NCBI GenBank assembly: GCA_963810905.1
Contig: CAWEPG010000011.1
Coordinates: 186,001 to 250,000 of the forward strand
Direction of reading: 5' to 3'
Length of the DNA stretch: 64,000 bases
Origin: CAWBAT01 sp963810905
GTDB taxonomy: Bacteria; Acidobacteriota; Terriglobia; Versatilivoradales; Versatilivoraceae
The notes under the pieces are model-generated. The model made no database searches and was not told the origin of the DNA. It saw only the letters and a list, made by a program, of their open reading frames with translations. A program made the position numbers and the translations under genes. Position 1 is the stretch's first letter. Every line of letters begins with the position of its first letter. Shown piece after piece: positions 1-8,968 of this stretch.

Positions 1-1165
1 CGTTTTGCGGCTGCGAACGGCGTCGATGAAATTCTGGAAATGGTCGGCGCTGCCTTCGAATCTTTTGATCTCTTTGCTATCCTTGTCGTAGACGATGCCG
101 CTGGTATAGTTGGGAATCACCAGGTAGCCGTGTTCGCAATCGATCACGGCGCCAATGCCGGCGCCACGATATTTGTCCATCTGGCTTGAACCCTTCCCAG
201 ATGGCAGACCGCGAACTTCGAAGATTAAGGGCGCGGCTTTATAATCGTGAAAAACAATCAGGGTATTCGGCGTAGCGCCGTCGTCTTCATAGCCCAGTCG
301 GCCACCGATGCTGAACATGCGCGGCGGCAGTTCCTTCTCGCCCAAAGCCCAACGCGCAATGTCCATCTGGTGGGTCCCTTGATTACCGAGGTCGCCGTTG
401 CCCGTATCCCATACCCAATGCCAGTCGTAATGCAGCCTCGCGCGGCGCAGACGGTCCCATTGGAGCGGGGCCGGTCCAGAGATCGTAGTCGATTGAGGCG
501 GGGACGGGTTGCGGGCCGTCCGTTTTGCCGATGCTATCCCGGCGCTTGTAGCAAAGACCGCGGGCCACTTTAATTTTGCCAAGATGTCCTTCCTGCACCC
601 AGGCAATGGCTTCACGCACCCCAGGATTCGAGCGAATCTGCGTGCCGGACTGAACAATGCGATTGTAGACACGCCCGGCCTGGACGATCTGGCTGCCTTC
701 CCATACGTTGTGGGAAACGGGCTTCTCGACGTACACATCCTTGCCCGCTTGAATGGACCAGATCGCAGCTAGCGCGTGCCAATGATTCGGCGTGGCAATT
801 GTGACGACATCGATTTCTTTACTTTCAAGAAGCCGGCGAATGTCCGAGTAACTCTCGACCGATTGGCCATTGTCCTTGATTGCCTTTGTCTCGCGATCCA
901 AAACATCCTTGTCCACATCACATAGTGCCACCACCCGAACGCCCTTGAGATCGTGCAGACTGTGAATGTGAACCCGCCCCTGCCCGTTGAAACCGATGAC
1001 AGCTGCGCGGATGTCATCATTGGCGCCATGCACTCGCAACTTCACCGTGCCGGCTTGTGCGGCGGACGGATTTGTCAGACTGCGGCCAACCACCTGCAAA
1101 GGGCTGATTGAAGCACCTGCGATGAGCGACTTCTTGATGAAATCCCGGCGGTTGATCTTGTTCAT
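1..1165 (-). CDS. Gfo/Idh/MocA-family oxidoreductase, Tat signal, frameshifted, C-terminus outside window
   Basis: NAD(P)-dependent sugar-type oxidoreductase. The N-terminus has a twin-arginine signal (NRRDFIKKSLIAGAS), so export of a folded cofactor-bound enzyme is expected. A Rossmann segment (AAVIGFNGQGRVHI) and the family motif EKPVSHN follow. The first reading frame runs only to 383, but the next frame continues the family sequence without a gap (LHYDWHWVWDTGNGDLGNQG, then GTHQMDIARWALGE) down to base 1. The break is one surplus base in the CCC run near 455-458. Start ATG at 1165 has AAGGG nine bases upstream. The DUF6807 gene behind it is a frequent partner in sugar-degrading bacteria. 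The substrate cannot be told. Confidence 0.85.
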
Positions 1166-1261
1166 GTGTATCGCCCTTGCAACCTACTTTACTGCCTGCC
1201 GACCTGAATTCTTAAGATAGAATTGCAGGGCGACCGCCTCCGTTGCCATTGTCCCAGCGAC

Positions 1262-1280
1262 GGCAGGCAACACGCCTGCC
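1262..1280. repeat. Short REP-like palindrome
   Basis: Perfect 7-bp stem (GGCAGGC/GCCTGCC) with a five-base loop, lying between the DUF6807 stop and the Gfo/Idh start. It has no T tract, so it is a weak terminator candidate and better read as one of the many small palindromes in this genome. Confidence 0.4.
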
Positions 1281-1337
1281 TTACAATGATTCACCATTGC
1301 AAACGATCGGTTTACTGCATCGCAATGTTTCGGGTCC

Positions 1338-2420
1338 CTACTTCACTTCGTCTACAAAACGAGCGTACTGTCCATCAACCTGTTCCGGCGTGGTAGGGCC
1401 GGAAAGGATCAGCAAACGATAGCGAAACGTTACGGACTGCTTCGGTTCCATCGTGAAGTTCAGTTTCTCCTTGCCTTTGCTGAAAACTTCCTGGCCCAGC
1501 GGGTTGGCGGCGAACAAACCGTAACCCCGCGCGTGCCAGTAAGTCGGAAAGCCAGTGTTCTGCGGATGGTCCAACAAGACCAGCGTGATGGCTTCCTGGC
1601 CCACCTTACCGCTCAACATCGTCCAACGCCCACGTGTGCCCCAGACAGCGTCGCCGATCTTTCCTTCACTGCTGCGATAGAGGCCGCTGCCCCCCGTGTT
1701 GTCCAGCCCCTTCACCGTCTTGGGCAGTCCGCTCGAGTCGATAAAGACCAGAGGCTCATTCGAAGGCTGTTCGAGTTCCCGTCGCACGCGCAACCCGAGC
1801 ATCCCTTCCTTGTCATCCTTGAACATGACCTGCTTTACCAAAGCCGTCAAGGTGGTGATCCGATCCACCGCGCGAAGATTCGGCCCCGCCGAAAAGATAA
1901 AACGGGTCGCCTCGCGCAAAATTGGCTGACCATCGGGCATCACCCATTCCATCTCGACGTCCAGTTCGCCGCGATTCACTCCGTCGATCGCGCGCGCGAT
2001 CCGGCGATGCACGACCGTACCCATCTTGGCCTGCTGTTCTGGTGGCAATGTGACCGAGTTGTTCCAGAAATCGACGCCGTTGACATCGCCATATTTCAGC
2101 CATAGCCCGATTTGGTGCGGGTGGTCCACAGGCTCGCCCGGGCGCGGGTCGAGCGGAAAACCGCGAGTGACGACGGTGCCCTGTGCCGTGCGCAGCGGAT
2201 AGAGCACGGGCACTTTCAGTTTCTCCTGCCAAGTGTAGGAGGTGAAAGGCTGCCCATCGACCAGGACATCTACGCGGCGGGCGGCTTCGTTTTGCACGAA
2301 GCGCACGCCTCGTTCCTGCGCGGACGCAGCCGGAGCAGCAGACAATGGCGTTCCCACGAAGTGAGCTGCGATCAAAAGAAGGAGAATACTTCTGGCGTGG
2401 TTTCTCATAGTTGTCTGCAT
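1338..2420 (-). CDS. DUF6807 (PmoA-like) exported protein
   Basis: Exported protein of the family annotated DUF6807 or 'PmoA'. Despite that name it is not the methane monooxygenase subunit; members sit in carbohydrate gene neighbourhoods and have no settled reaction. The frame is open upstream to 2558, but residues before 2420 look unlike a leader; from 2420 or 2408 a clean signal peptide follows (hydrophobic ILLLLIAAHFVG, then Ala-rich). GGGAG lies about nine bases before 2420. Family-like stretches include HPHQIGLWLKYGDVNG and DGQPILREATRF. About 360 residues, intact, and downstream-oriented with the Gfo/Idh gene, so the two may be co-transcribed across a 172-base gap. Confidence 0.75.
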   Translation of the reverse strand: MQTTMRNHARSILLLLIAAHFVGTPLSAAPAASAQERGVRFVQNEAARRVDVLVDGQPFTSYTWQEKLKVPVLYPLRTAQGTVVTRGFPLDPRPGEPVDHPHQIGLWLKYGDVNGVDFWNNSVTLPPEQQAKMGTVVHRRIARAIDGVNRGELDVEMEWVMPDGQPILREATRFIFSAGPNLRAVDRITTLTALVKQVMFKDDKEGMLGLRVRRELEQPSNEPLVFIDSSGLPKTVKGLDNTGGSGLYRSSEGKIGDAVWGTRGRWTMLSGKVGQEAITLVLLDHPQNTGFPTYWHARGYGLFAANPLGQEVFSKGKEKLNFTMEPKQSVTFRYRLLILSGPTTPEQVDGQYARFVDEVK

Positions 2421-2704
2421 CCCCTCGTTCTCCCAACAGAATGTTCGAATCTGAGTGGATAAGCAACCATCAACAGACGCGTCTGTTTGAGTTGCGATCC
2501 CGGTTGCTTCCACCTCAGGTGGTAGCCGCGATGCGTCGTAATTCCAGGCATCCAACATTGTCAGCGCCTGAATGAAGCAGGAGGAGATGTGGTCATCGGA
2601 GCGTTTAACTTACCTCTTTTTTGCGATTCTCCCCGTGGGCAGCCATCCCAGGCGACAAAAGTGGGAGCGTCCCCTATTTTACTATCGTGGAAAGTTGGCG
2701 ATTT

Positions 2705-3364
2705 TTACTTTGCACAGTGTAAATAAGTAGAGCTTTGTAGCCACTCCCGATCCGGGTAATAGATAAAGATAAAGCGGTTTTCTTTGATGTTGTCGATCAA
2801 CTCCTTGGCGATCTCCAGTCTTACCGCTGGGCAGCCCCAGCTTCGCCCAAGGCGCCCCAACGCTTTAATCGACCCGCTGCTCACATAGTTTGCGCCGTGC
2901 ATTACGATTGTACGATTAAGCGCGTTGTCGTTGAACTGTGCCTCTAACCCATGGAGTTGCAACGTGTAACCATTCTTTCCCTGATAAGTGGTCGCAGTCC
3001 GAAATAGCCCAAGGCTGCTTTTTTTGCTGCCGGGTTGATTGGAAAAGGTTGAAGCGAAGTTGTCTCCCGAGTCACGCCCGTGTGCGACCAGCTCATTGTA
3101 CAGCAGGGTCTTTCGAGAGAGGTCAAACACCCACAAACGCCTTTCGGTTGAAGGTTTAGAGTAGTCAATAATGGTGACGCGATCAGCGACGCCTTCCCCG
3201 CTCCGGGAGGCACATTCAACCGCGGAGAGGGCCAGTCGAATCACTTCAGGATTGGCGTTGGGGGCGGTAGCAGCGAGCGTGTCCGCGAGTGATGCCGCTT
3301 GCGCCTGTGCGCTGATCATTACAGATAGTAGCGCGCTGCACACAAACAATTTATTCCAACTCAT
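2705..3364 (-). CDS. Murein L,D-transpeptidase catalytic domain protein (YkuD_2-like)
   Basis: Periplasmic peptidoglycan enzyme. A signal peptide (KLFVCSALLSVMISAQAQA) precedes a catalytic domain with the conserved IVMHGANYVS segment and the active-site stretch GRSWGCPAVR, whose Cys is the expected nucleophile. The YkuD_2 family differs from classical YkuD by this WGCPA core. Length 219 residues is usual. It may crosslink peptides or attach proteins to murein; the sequence cannot say which. The neighbouring gene upstream on the same strand is also an L,D-transpeptidase, from another branch, with a 53-base gap, suggesting a cell-wall operon. Intact. Confidence 0.85.
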   Translation of the reverse strand: MSWNKLFVCSALLSVMISAQAQAASLADTLAATAPNANPEVIRLALSAVECASRSGEGVADRVTIIDYSKPSTERRLWVFDLSRKTLLYNELVAHGRDSGDNFASTFSNQPGSKKSSLGLFRTATTYQGKNGYTLQLHGLEAQFNDNALNRTIVMHGANYVSSGSIKALGRLGRSWGCPAVRLEIAKELIDNIKENRFIFIYYPDREWLQSSTYLHCAK

Positions 3365-3417
3365 GAGCCTCGTCTGTGGAAACGCGGTGAGCCGTGCTCC
3401 TGTCTCCCCCTATGCAA

Positions 3418-4470
3418 TCATTTTATTTGTTGCGCCTGCGGAGTATTCTGTGGGTCGCCATTAACAACTTGCAAGTTTACCCCTGTGGTGCTTTCAAGCA
3501 CAGGAGAATCGGTCACAAATAGAGTAACACCCGGCTGTATGAGCGCAGCAACAGCGCGTTGGAACTCTGCAGGAAAGTGAACTCGGCGAATCTCGTCGGG
3601 ATCAAGCGGGTGCCTGGCTTCACCATAGTGCCCCGGTATTCCGACCGCCATCCACTCAAATTTACCCGGAGCCGCACTGGCGTCTTTCTTTTCTGAGGCG
3701 ACGAATACATGGGTGCCCAATGCCTTGCCTGGCTCATCAATAGTAAGCCGTGCCCGCCCAATCTCTACTCCGTTTCTGTACACTAGGACACGCTGGTCAG
3801 CGCTACTAATCAAGATCGAGAGGGGGCCGCTCGGTGATTTCTGAGGTTCCCAGCGATAGGATTCATCAGGAGTAAGCCGTGCACTCTGCTCAGCCGCGCC
3901 GGATTTGACGTCAACTGGAGCCAATACGGCCGGGTGTACGACTGTGCTAGGCTCGCTCGTCTCATCCGCAATCACCACTGTCATTCCCATTGGAGTGATC
4001 CCAAAGAGCGCCTGTGCAAAGGCCGAGGGAAGATGCACACAGCCATGCGAAGAGGGGTAGCCTGGCAATCCGCCGGCGTGTAAGGCAACACCTCCCCAGG
4101 TGAGGCGCTCAGTGTAGGGCATCGCAGCATCATTGTAGATTGAGGAATGATGATCTTTATCCTTCTGCAGAATAGTAAATACTCCAGTAGGCGACTGATG
4201 TCCCGGTCGCCCGGTGCTGACTGTGGTCACTCCAATGTCGATGCCATTGCGGTAAACATACCCACGTTGCTCAGGAAGACTAACCACCATCACTACTGGC
4301 CCTGCCGGCGCTGCGGCCGGGTCCCATACGAACTGTCCTGGTTTAAGCGCTTGAGGGAGTGTTCCTACTGGCATCGAAGTCTTGTCTCCCCAAAATGGCA
4401 CATCGGCGGCGTGAGCATTACTGATGGCAAGAAGCATCACCGACAGCAACATGACAAAAATTTGGCTCAT
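3418..4470 (-). CDS. L,D-transpeptidase with active plus degenerate YkuD repeat
   Basis: Exported L,D-transpeptidase. Signal peptide at residues 1-22 (cut after NAHA). The first YkuD domain, about residues 55-170, keeps the catalytic signature HAGGLPGYPSSHGCVHLP. A second copy, about 210-325, repeats the fold's opening (DQRVLVYRNGVEIG against QRGYVYRNGIDIG) but lacks the His-Gly-Cys core, so it is likely a non-catalytic, perhaps substrate-binding, repeat. Start ATG has AAGGAG eight bases upstream. Paired with the YkuD_2 gene behind it. Intact at 350 residues. Confidence 0.85.
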   Translation of the reverse strand: MSQIFVMLLSVMLLAISNAHAADVPFWGDKTSMPVGTLPQALKPGQFVWDPAAAPAGPVVMVVSLPEQRGYVYRNGIDIGVTTVSTGRPGHQSPTGVFTILQKDKDHHSSIYNDAAMPYTERLTWGGVALHAGGLPGYPSSHGCVHLPSAFAQALFGITPMGMTVVIADETSEPSTVVHPAVLAPVDVKSGAAEQSARLTPDESYRWEPQKSPSGPLSILISSADQRVLVYRNGVEIGRARLTIDEPGKALGTHVFVASEKKDASAAPGKFEWMAVGIPGHYGEARHPLDPDEIRRVHFPAEFQRAVAALIQPGVTLFVTDSPVLESTTGVNLQVVNGDPQNTPQAQQIK

Positions 4471-4551
4471 AAAGATTCTCCTTGTCTACCTTCAAGGTAA
4501 GGTAATGGTAAAAGAAATTTGCCTTCTCGTGGTCAGCGCGACGATCGCGCC

Positions 4552-4684
4552 GGGGTGGCACAGATATGCTGCCCTTTGGCATGTCTGCGATGAGCGAGGT
4601 TCCAGATCGAGGCCGCCATCAAAAGGAACCCGCCACTCGATCCTCAAACATACGCAGACATCAGATAGCGATGTCTGCGCCAAC
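4552..4684 (+). repeat. 133-bp REPIN-like element, copy A
   Basis: One of three copies of a palindrome-ended element. The left end (GGGGTGGC, then CAGA and a hairpin around GCATGTCTGCG) and right end (CGCAGACATC..GATGTCTGCGCC) each fold into their own hairpin, and the two ends are also inverted repeats of each other. Copy A has drifted in the left hairpin. It is in the same orientation as copy B at 5194, with the zinc-ribbon gene exactly between. Confidence 0.75.
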
Positions 4685-4699
4685 CGCTGCGGGCGTGCT

Positions 4700-5143
4700 T
4701 CAAAGTATTTTCCCCGACAATTCCTTGTCCGTGCAGGCGTCGCATTTGTAATTCTTCCCAAGCTGGGAGTATCCATCTGTCCCAAGGTTGATCACCTTGC
4801 CGCACCCCGAGCAGTGTGTGGGCTCGAACGTTGGAGGATTCTCGAGCTTCTCAAAATTGTACTCGTTGGTTCCATACCACACGAAGATTTCCGTTTCGAA
4901 TGAGTCGCGGCACTCTTTGCAATCCTTCCAATTTCTGGCATGTACCTCGTTGTGGTGATATGAGCACAAAGTGTAACGATTATGGTTTCTGTGACAACTG
5001 TTCCGACGGAAGGAGAAGAGCACGTACTCCTCTTCATCGTCGCAAATCCAGTTTCCACAACACTCCGTTTTTGTAAGTTTCTTGGTCTTGCCACAAAGAC
5101 CGCATCTCGGCTTATCTGATTTCTTTTTGGCTGGTGTTTTCAT
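4700..5143 (-). CDS. Small multi-zinc-ribbon protein of unknown function
   Basis: I do not recognise a named family. The protein has about 147 residues and four Cys pairs: CGLCGK near the start, CCGNWIC soon after, CKECRD in the middle, and a C-terminal CSGCGK...CDAC ribbon. Extra Cys/His residues (SCHRNHNRYTLCSYHH) look like an HNH-type or treble-clef metal site. ATG at 5143 is chosen over the longer frame because GGAAAGAGA sits just upstream and the residues before it fall in copy B-flanking DNA. The gene is flanked by two same-direction copies of the 133-bp palindromic element, which suggests a mobilised cassette. It might be a nuclease-related or nucleic-acid-binding protein; that is inference. 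Confidence 0.6.
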   Translation of the reverse strand: MKTPAKKKSDKPRCGLCGKTKKLTKTECCGNWICDDEEEYVLFSFRRNSCHRNHNRYTLCSYHHNEVHARNWKDCKECRDSFETEIFVWYGTNEYNFEKLENPPTFEPTHCSGCGKVINLGTDGYSQLGKNYKCDACTDKELSGKIL

Positions 5144-5193
5144 TTGTTCTCTTTCCGTACGACACGGCAACATTTCCCACAGTGGACGCAGAC

Positions 5194-5324
5194 GGGGTGG
5201 TGCAGACATGCTGCCTTTTGGCATGTCTGTGATGAGTCACATTCCATATTCATCCGGGACCAACAGAAGCTGATACTCCACCCTCAATCCTCCCCAGACA
5301 TCAAATAACGATGTCTACGCCAGC
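5194..5324 (+). repeat. 133-bp REPIN-like element, copy B
   Basis: Second copy, beginning GGGGTGGTGCAGACATG and ending ATGTCTACGCCAGCC. Same orientation as copy A, opposite to copy C at 15003. The two terminal hairpins are kept while the middle has diverged, the pattern expected when structure, not sequence, is selected. Confidence 0.75.
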
Positions 5325-5366
5325 CAGAATTCGTTGTTGATGCAGAGCGGGTCACCAGTACAGCAT

Positions 5367-6035
5367 TCATGTCACTTGTGTCTTCACGGCGGCGGGGCGT
5401 GAACGCCACGATTCCTGGATCTGAAGCACGACGTCGGCCAAGGGGATACAGAAGGCAAGGCAGATCCACACGATAAGCTCGGCGACGGCGATGCCTTTGT
5501 CGTCCAGTCCAAAGACACCGGAGATTACCCGCACTTCAAGAAACACCAGAGCGACAGAATAACTGCGGGTCATCCATTGGCGGTGCTGCTGAACCCTTCC
5601 CTTAAGGATGAAGACGAAAGCGATGGCCGTGGTCGACATTAATAGGATAGCGTCAACCACTGCAGCAATCGTGAAGGAGCGAGGAGCGCCCATGCGCTCT
5701 CCGAAATACTGGATATAAGCTCCGAGCGGGGCGGCGATGAATACCCCCGCAACATAGATGCGTCCGACAACGCGATGCAACTTGGTGAAGCGCTGGCGGA
5801 GCCGGTCGATGAACTGCATCGGGCCGAGCAAAAGCGCGCATGCGCCAGTTAAACCATGGGGCAATAGCCACCATTTGAACGGCTGATAGTGATTCCAGAC
5901 TGGGTCTGCGCGATCAATCAGAAAGTGTTCATTGTGATGAAGGACGTAGGCCATCATGGCCGCAATGAAGGCGAACAGCAAATACTTCGGACGCAGCCAG
6001 GAAAGGTGTTGCGGAGATACCAATGCCGTTGCCAT
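5367..6035 (-). CDS. DUF2306 membrane protein
   Basis: Polytopic membrane protein of about 222 residues with six or so hydrophobic segments. It matches the DUF2306 pattern: a His in LLPHGLTGACALLLGPMQF followed by LHRVVGRIYVAG, and QHRQWMTRSYSVAL later. The paired His residues in helices resemble heme-binding membrane proteins, but no function is established. GGGGG lies just before ATG. Single gene, intact; the converging neighbours are unrelated. A second protein with a similar His/Gly layout is at 15168. Confidence 0.7.
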   Translation of the reverse strand: MATALVSPQHLSWLRPKYLLFAFIAAMMAYVLHHNEHFLIDRADPVWNHYQPFKWWLLPHGLTGACALLLGPMQFIDRLRQRFTKLHRVVGRIYVAGVFIAAPLGAYIQYFGERMGAPRSFTIAAVVDAILLMSTTAIAFVFILKGRVQQHRQWMTRSYSVALVFLEVRVISGVFGLDDKGIAVAELIVWICLAFCIPLADVVLQIQESWRSRPAAVKTQVT

Positions 6036-6104
6036 TCACGCCCCCAAATCTTTGGTCAATAATAGGCAGGAACACAGGATGGTCCAAATGTCCCGTCGTG
6101 AGAC

Positions 6105-7197
6105 TCACACCACCGCGACCTTCACGCAGTGGATCGGCGGGAGGGAGTCGAACAGGCAGCTCCACTCCTCGCCACCGTCTCGCCCAATCCAGAGCTGGCC
6201 TGTCGTGGTCCCGAAGTAGAGCGCGGGCGATTTGAGCTCGTCGATGTCCATCGCGTCGCGCTGGACCGTGAAGAAGCTTTCCTTCTTCGGCAGCCCGCGG
6301 GCGAGCCGCCTCCACGAGCCACCGCCGTCCTCGCTTCCCCAGACCGCGGGAGCGCCGCCCGGACAGGTGCGCGTCGACGCCTCGAGCGGCATGACGTAGA
6401 CCGTGTCGGCGTCGTGCGGATGCACGACGATTGGGAAGCCGAAGTCGGACGGCAGCCCCTTACTGATCGATCGCCACGTGCGGCCGTGGTCGTCGCTGCG
6501 CAACACGCCGAAGTCCGGGTGTTCAGGAAAGCCGCCGTGGTTCTGCATGTAGAGCCGGCCGGGCGCATCCTTGTGACCTGCGATTTTGTGCACGCACTGG
6601 CCGAACTCGGGATAGGGATCGGGCACGAATCCGGCGCCGACGCCCTGATTGGACGCCGTGAAGCTCGCGCCGGCGTCTTCGCTCAGGTAATGGCCGCCAG
6701 TCGAGATGCCAACGTGCACCCGAGCCCCGTCGCGCAGGATCGTGTGCAAGCAGAGCCCGCCGTTCCCAGGATGCCACATTCGAGCGTGCGCGTGGTTGCT
6801 GATGCCCGGAACCATCTCCCAGGAATCGCCACCGTCGCTGCTCTTGAAGAGTGACGCAGGCTCGACGCCGCACCATAGATCCTTCCTGCCGTCGCCCGCT
6901 TCAAGCGACCAGATGTTGGCGAGCGCTCGCCCGTCCTCCTTTCGGGAAGGCGGGAGCCGATTTCGTCTCCTTGAACTTCTTCCCGAGATCGGTTGAGCAC
7001 AGGACCTTCATGCCGAAGAAGGCATTGCAGCTCGAGGCATAGATTCGCGGCGTGCCGCGTGTGTCGATCAGCGCCGCATAGACGGCCACGCCTGATCCGA
7101 ATGGTCCACGCAGCGCGAAGCTGCGCCTGGTCTTCGCCGCCTCGGCGACGAAGAGGCCCTTCTTGGTCCCAATGCAGAGAATTACGTGTTCCGGCAT
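6105..7197 (-). CDS. YCF48/exo-alpha-sialidase-like beta-propeller, frameshifted
   Basis: Seven-bladed-type propeller protein of about 360 residues with Asp-box-like repeats (SEDAGASFTAS, RSDDHGRTWRSI, SEDGGGSWRRL, GRDGGEEWSCL). Proteins of this type are called exo-alpha-sialidase or BNR/YCF48 protein by homology, but most are not sialidases. ATG at 7197 has AGGAGG upstream, and that site overlaps the end of the MoaD/ThiS gene, so the two are translated together. The frame breaks near 6936-6945 in a G-rich run; the expected join reads FPKEDGRALANIWSLEAGD. There is no signal peptide, so a cytoplasmic place is likely. GC-rich relative to flanking genes. Confidence 0.75.
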
Positions 7198-7199
7198 AT

Positions 7200-7488
7200 T
7201 TAACCTCCTGTGACCGCGGGCAGGATTGTAATGACGTCTCCTGGCACGAGCACTGTATCGAGACCTTTCCGGTCGCGAACGTGAGACGTATTAACGAAAA
7301 GGTTTATGTGGCGGCGTACCGTCACCGGTCTCGTCGCACACGCTGTGGTACAGCGATGGGTGGCTCCGCTCGAGTTGCTCAAGGGTGTCCCGCACGCTCG
7401 AGGCCGACAGAAAAAGCTCCGCGGCGCCGTTGCAGTAGGCGCGCAGCGCCGCGGGAACTTGGATCGTGATAGTCATGGGTCGGGCCAT
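7200..7488 (-). CDS. MoaD/ThiS-family ubiquitin-like sulfur carrier, frameshifted
   Basis: Small beta-grasp protein of about 92 residues. The N-terminus ITIQVPAALRAYCNG and the C-terminus VLVPGDVITILPAVTGG fit the MoaD/ThiS fold, which ends in Gly-Gly for thiocarboxylation and sulfur transfer. A one-base frame break lies near 7310-7325, where DETG should continue into VRRHINLFVNTSHVR. It is the first gene of a two-gene unit with the propeller protein. No moa or thi genes are nearby, so a dedicated role in that unit is plausible. Confidence 0.75.
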
Positions 7489-7785
7489 CAAGGCACCGCC
7501 ACCCTCACGAATCTAACTCCTTCCACATCTTCCACCAGGGAGCATCGCCATTTTAACAATTTATCATCTAGCTCTGAATCAACCATATGCGAATTTTTTT
7601 TGAACCATATTTATCTTTTACTTCTCAACAGCTCGCTTCTGAAAGCCAGATAGCAGGCATGTTGTATGTGATAAAGGGAAAGGGAGCGCATCCGATGCTT
7701 CCCTACGCCCTACAATGGCTGACCCATTCGATTAATTCTTGATTAGAAAATCGGCTGGGAAAAAGTTAACGATCGGAGGCGGGCT
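7489..7785. other. Intergenic, no gene seen
   Basis: AT-rich for this window, with a T8 run near 7589. Only poor-scoring open frames are present. Probably holds the promoter of the MoaD/propeller pair and the end of the NHL gene's upstream neighbour; no clear -35/-10 pair was found. Confidence 0.4.
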
Positions 7786-8772
7786 CTAGAGGGTATCTGG
7801 CACATGCACCAGGAACTCCGGCATGTCCGGGAGCCCATCAATGAACGTCCCCTTCTTCTTCCCCTTCGCAGAGAAGCGCCGCACCCGCTGCTTGAACCGT
7901 TCGGCCACGTAGAGATCGCCGTCAGGGCCGATCGCGAAGCCTGACGGGGCCTTGAGCTTGCCGTCGATGATGGTGCGCGCCTTGAGCTTGCCGCGCGGAG
8001 CTTTTGCGGGGATATCGAAGGCCAGGATGCTGCCGGTGCCGGCCGCGCCGATGTAGAGTGTCTCGCCGGCCAGAATCAGGTGCACGGGCTTCGTGAGCTT
8101 ACGTCCCTTAATGCGTGCCACGAGCCGTCCCGAATCCACCTCGAAAATCTTGACTGCATCCCCAGCCTCGTCCGCCACGTAGAGATGCTTGCGGTGCACA
8201 ATGATCCCGCGCACGGAGTGCCGGGGTTTGCCGTGCTTGTCGAGCACCACCGCGAGGCCCTGATGTGCCGGCACGTTCGGGGGGGCGCTGTCGCCGACTT
8301 CGGGAAGCTGGCCCTGGCTGGAGGCGACGAGCGTGCCGGGCAGGAAGTTCCCGCTGGGAAACTTCTTGAGGAGGTGTGCCGCCACGGGCGCCGGCTTGCG
8401 CGTTTTCGGCAGAATAGCGACTACGGTATTCGTGTCCTGGCACGACACATAGAGCCGGTCATCGTCGCCGAGCTCCACATCAAAGGGGTGGACCATCGCC
8501 GAAACGTGTTCTGTGGTCACCACATCGTCGGCGAAGTGGAAGGTGTCTCCGTGGCGGCGGTAGCGGGCGACATGGCTGTCCTTGCGCCAGGCGCTGGCGA
8601 TGTAGAGATCGTTGCCCACGAGCGCGAAGCCGCGGGCGATGTGCAATGGGTGCGCATCGGTCGACGGGTCGAGGAGCAAGGGATGCTCCTTGCGCGGAGT
8701 GCCGTCATCCTCAAAGACGCCGATGTTGTCGACGCCGGTTTTGCCTTCACCTCGATAGCTGATCCACCACAC
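7786..8772 (-). CDS. NHL-type beta-propeller protein, intracellular
   Basis: 328-residue propeller without a signal peptide. Repeating blade motifs include NDLYIASAW, DRLYVSCQDTN, KHLYVADEAGD, ETLYIGAAGTG and GDLYVAERFKQRV. These fit NHL or SMP-30-like repeats. The start is GTG at 8772, because GGAGGAGG stands eight bases upstream and the next ATG is far inside. No catalytic residues can be assigned. It lies beside the other GC-rich propeller operon and shares its base composition, suggesting both arrived or evolved together. Intact. Confidence 0.65.
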   Translation of the reverse strand: MWWISYRGEGKTGVDNIGVFEDDGTPRKEHPLLLDPSTDAHPLHIARGFALVGNDLYIASAWRKDSHVARYRRHGDTFHFADDVVTTEHVSAMVHPFDVELGDDDRLYVSCQDTNTVVAILPKTRKPAPVAAHLLKKFPSGNFLPGTLVASSQGQLPEVGDSAPPNVPAHQGLAVVLDKHGKPRHSVRGIIVHRKHLYVADEAGDAVKIFEVDSGRLVARIKGRKLTKPVHLILAGETLYIGAAGTGSILAFDIPAKAPRGKLKARTIIDGKLKAPSGFAIGPDGDLYVAERFKQRVRRFSAKGKKKGTFIDGLPDMPEFLVHVPDTL

Positions 8773-8968
8773 GATGTACCTCCTCCATTGTTAAGATGTT
8801 GCAGGATTATGTTTATTGCGCGAGCCGCATCACTCTTGCGGTCTCAAGGATAGGAATTTAGGGGTCGGTCATTATCTCCTGCGCCAGCCATGAGCCTTCC
8901 GAATGAAGGGCCCATGGATGTCCACTCGACTCTTCGCGAGGGCATGGCATTCTCCCCCTGTGGTCGCT

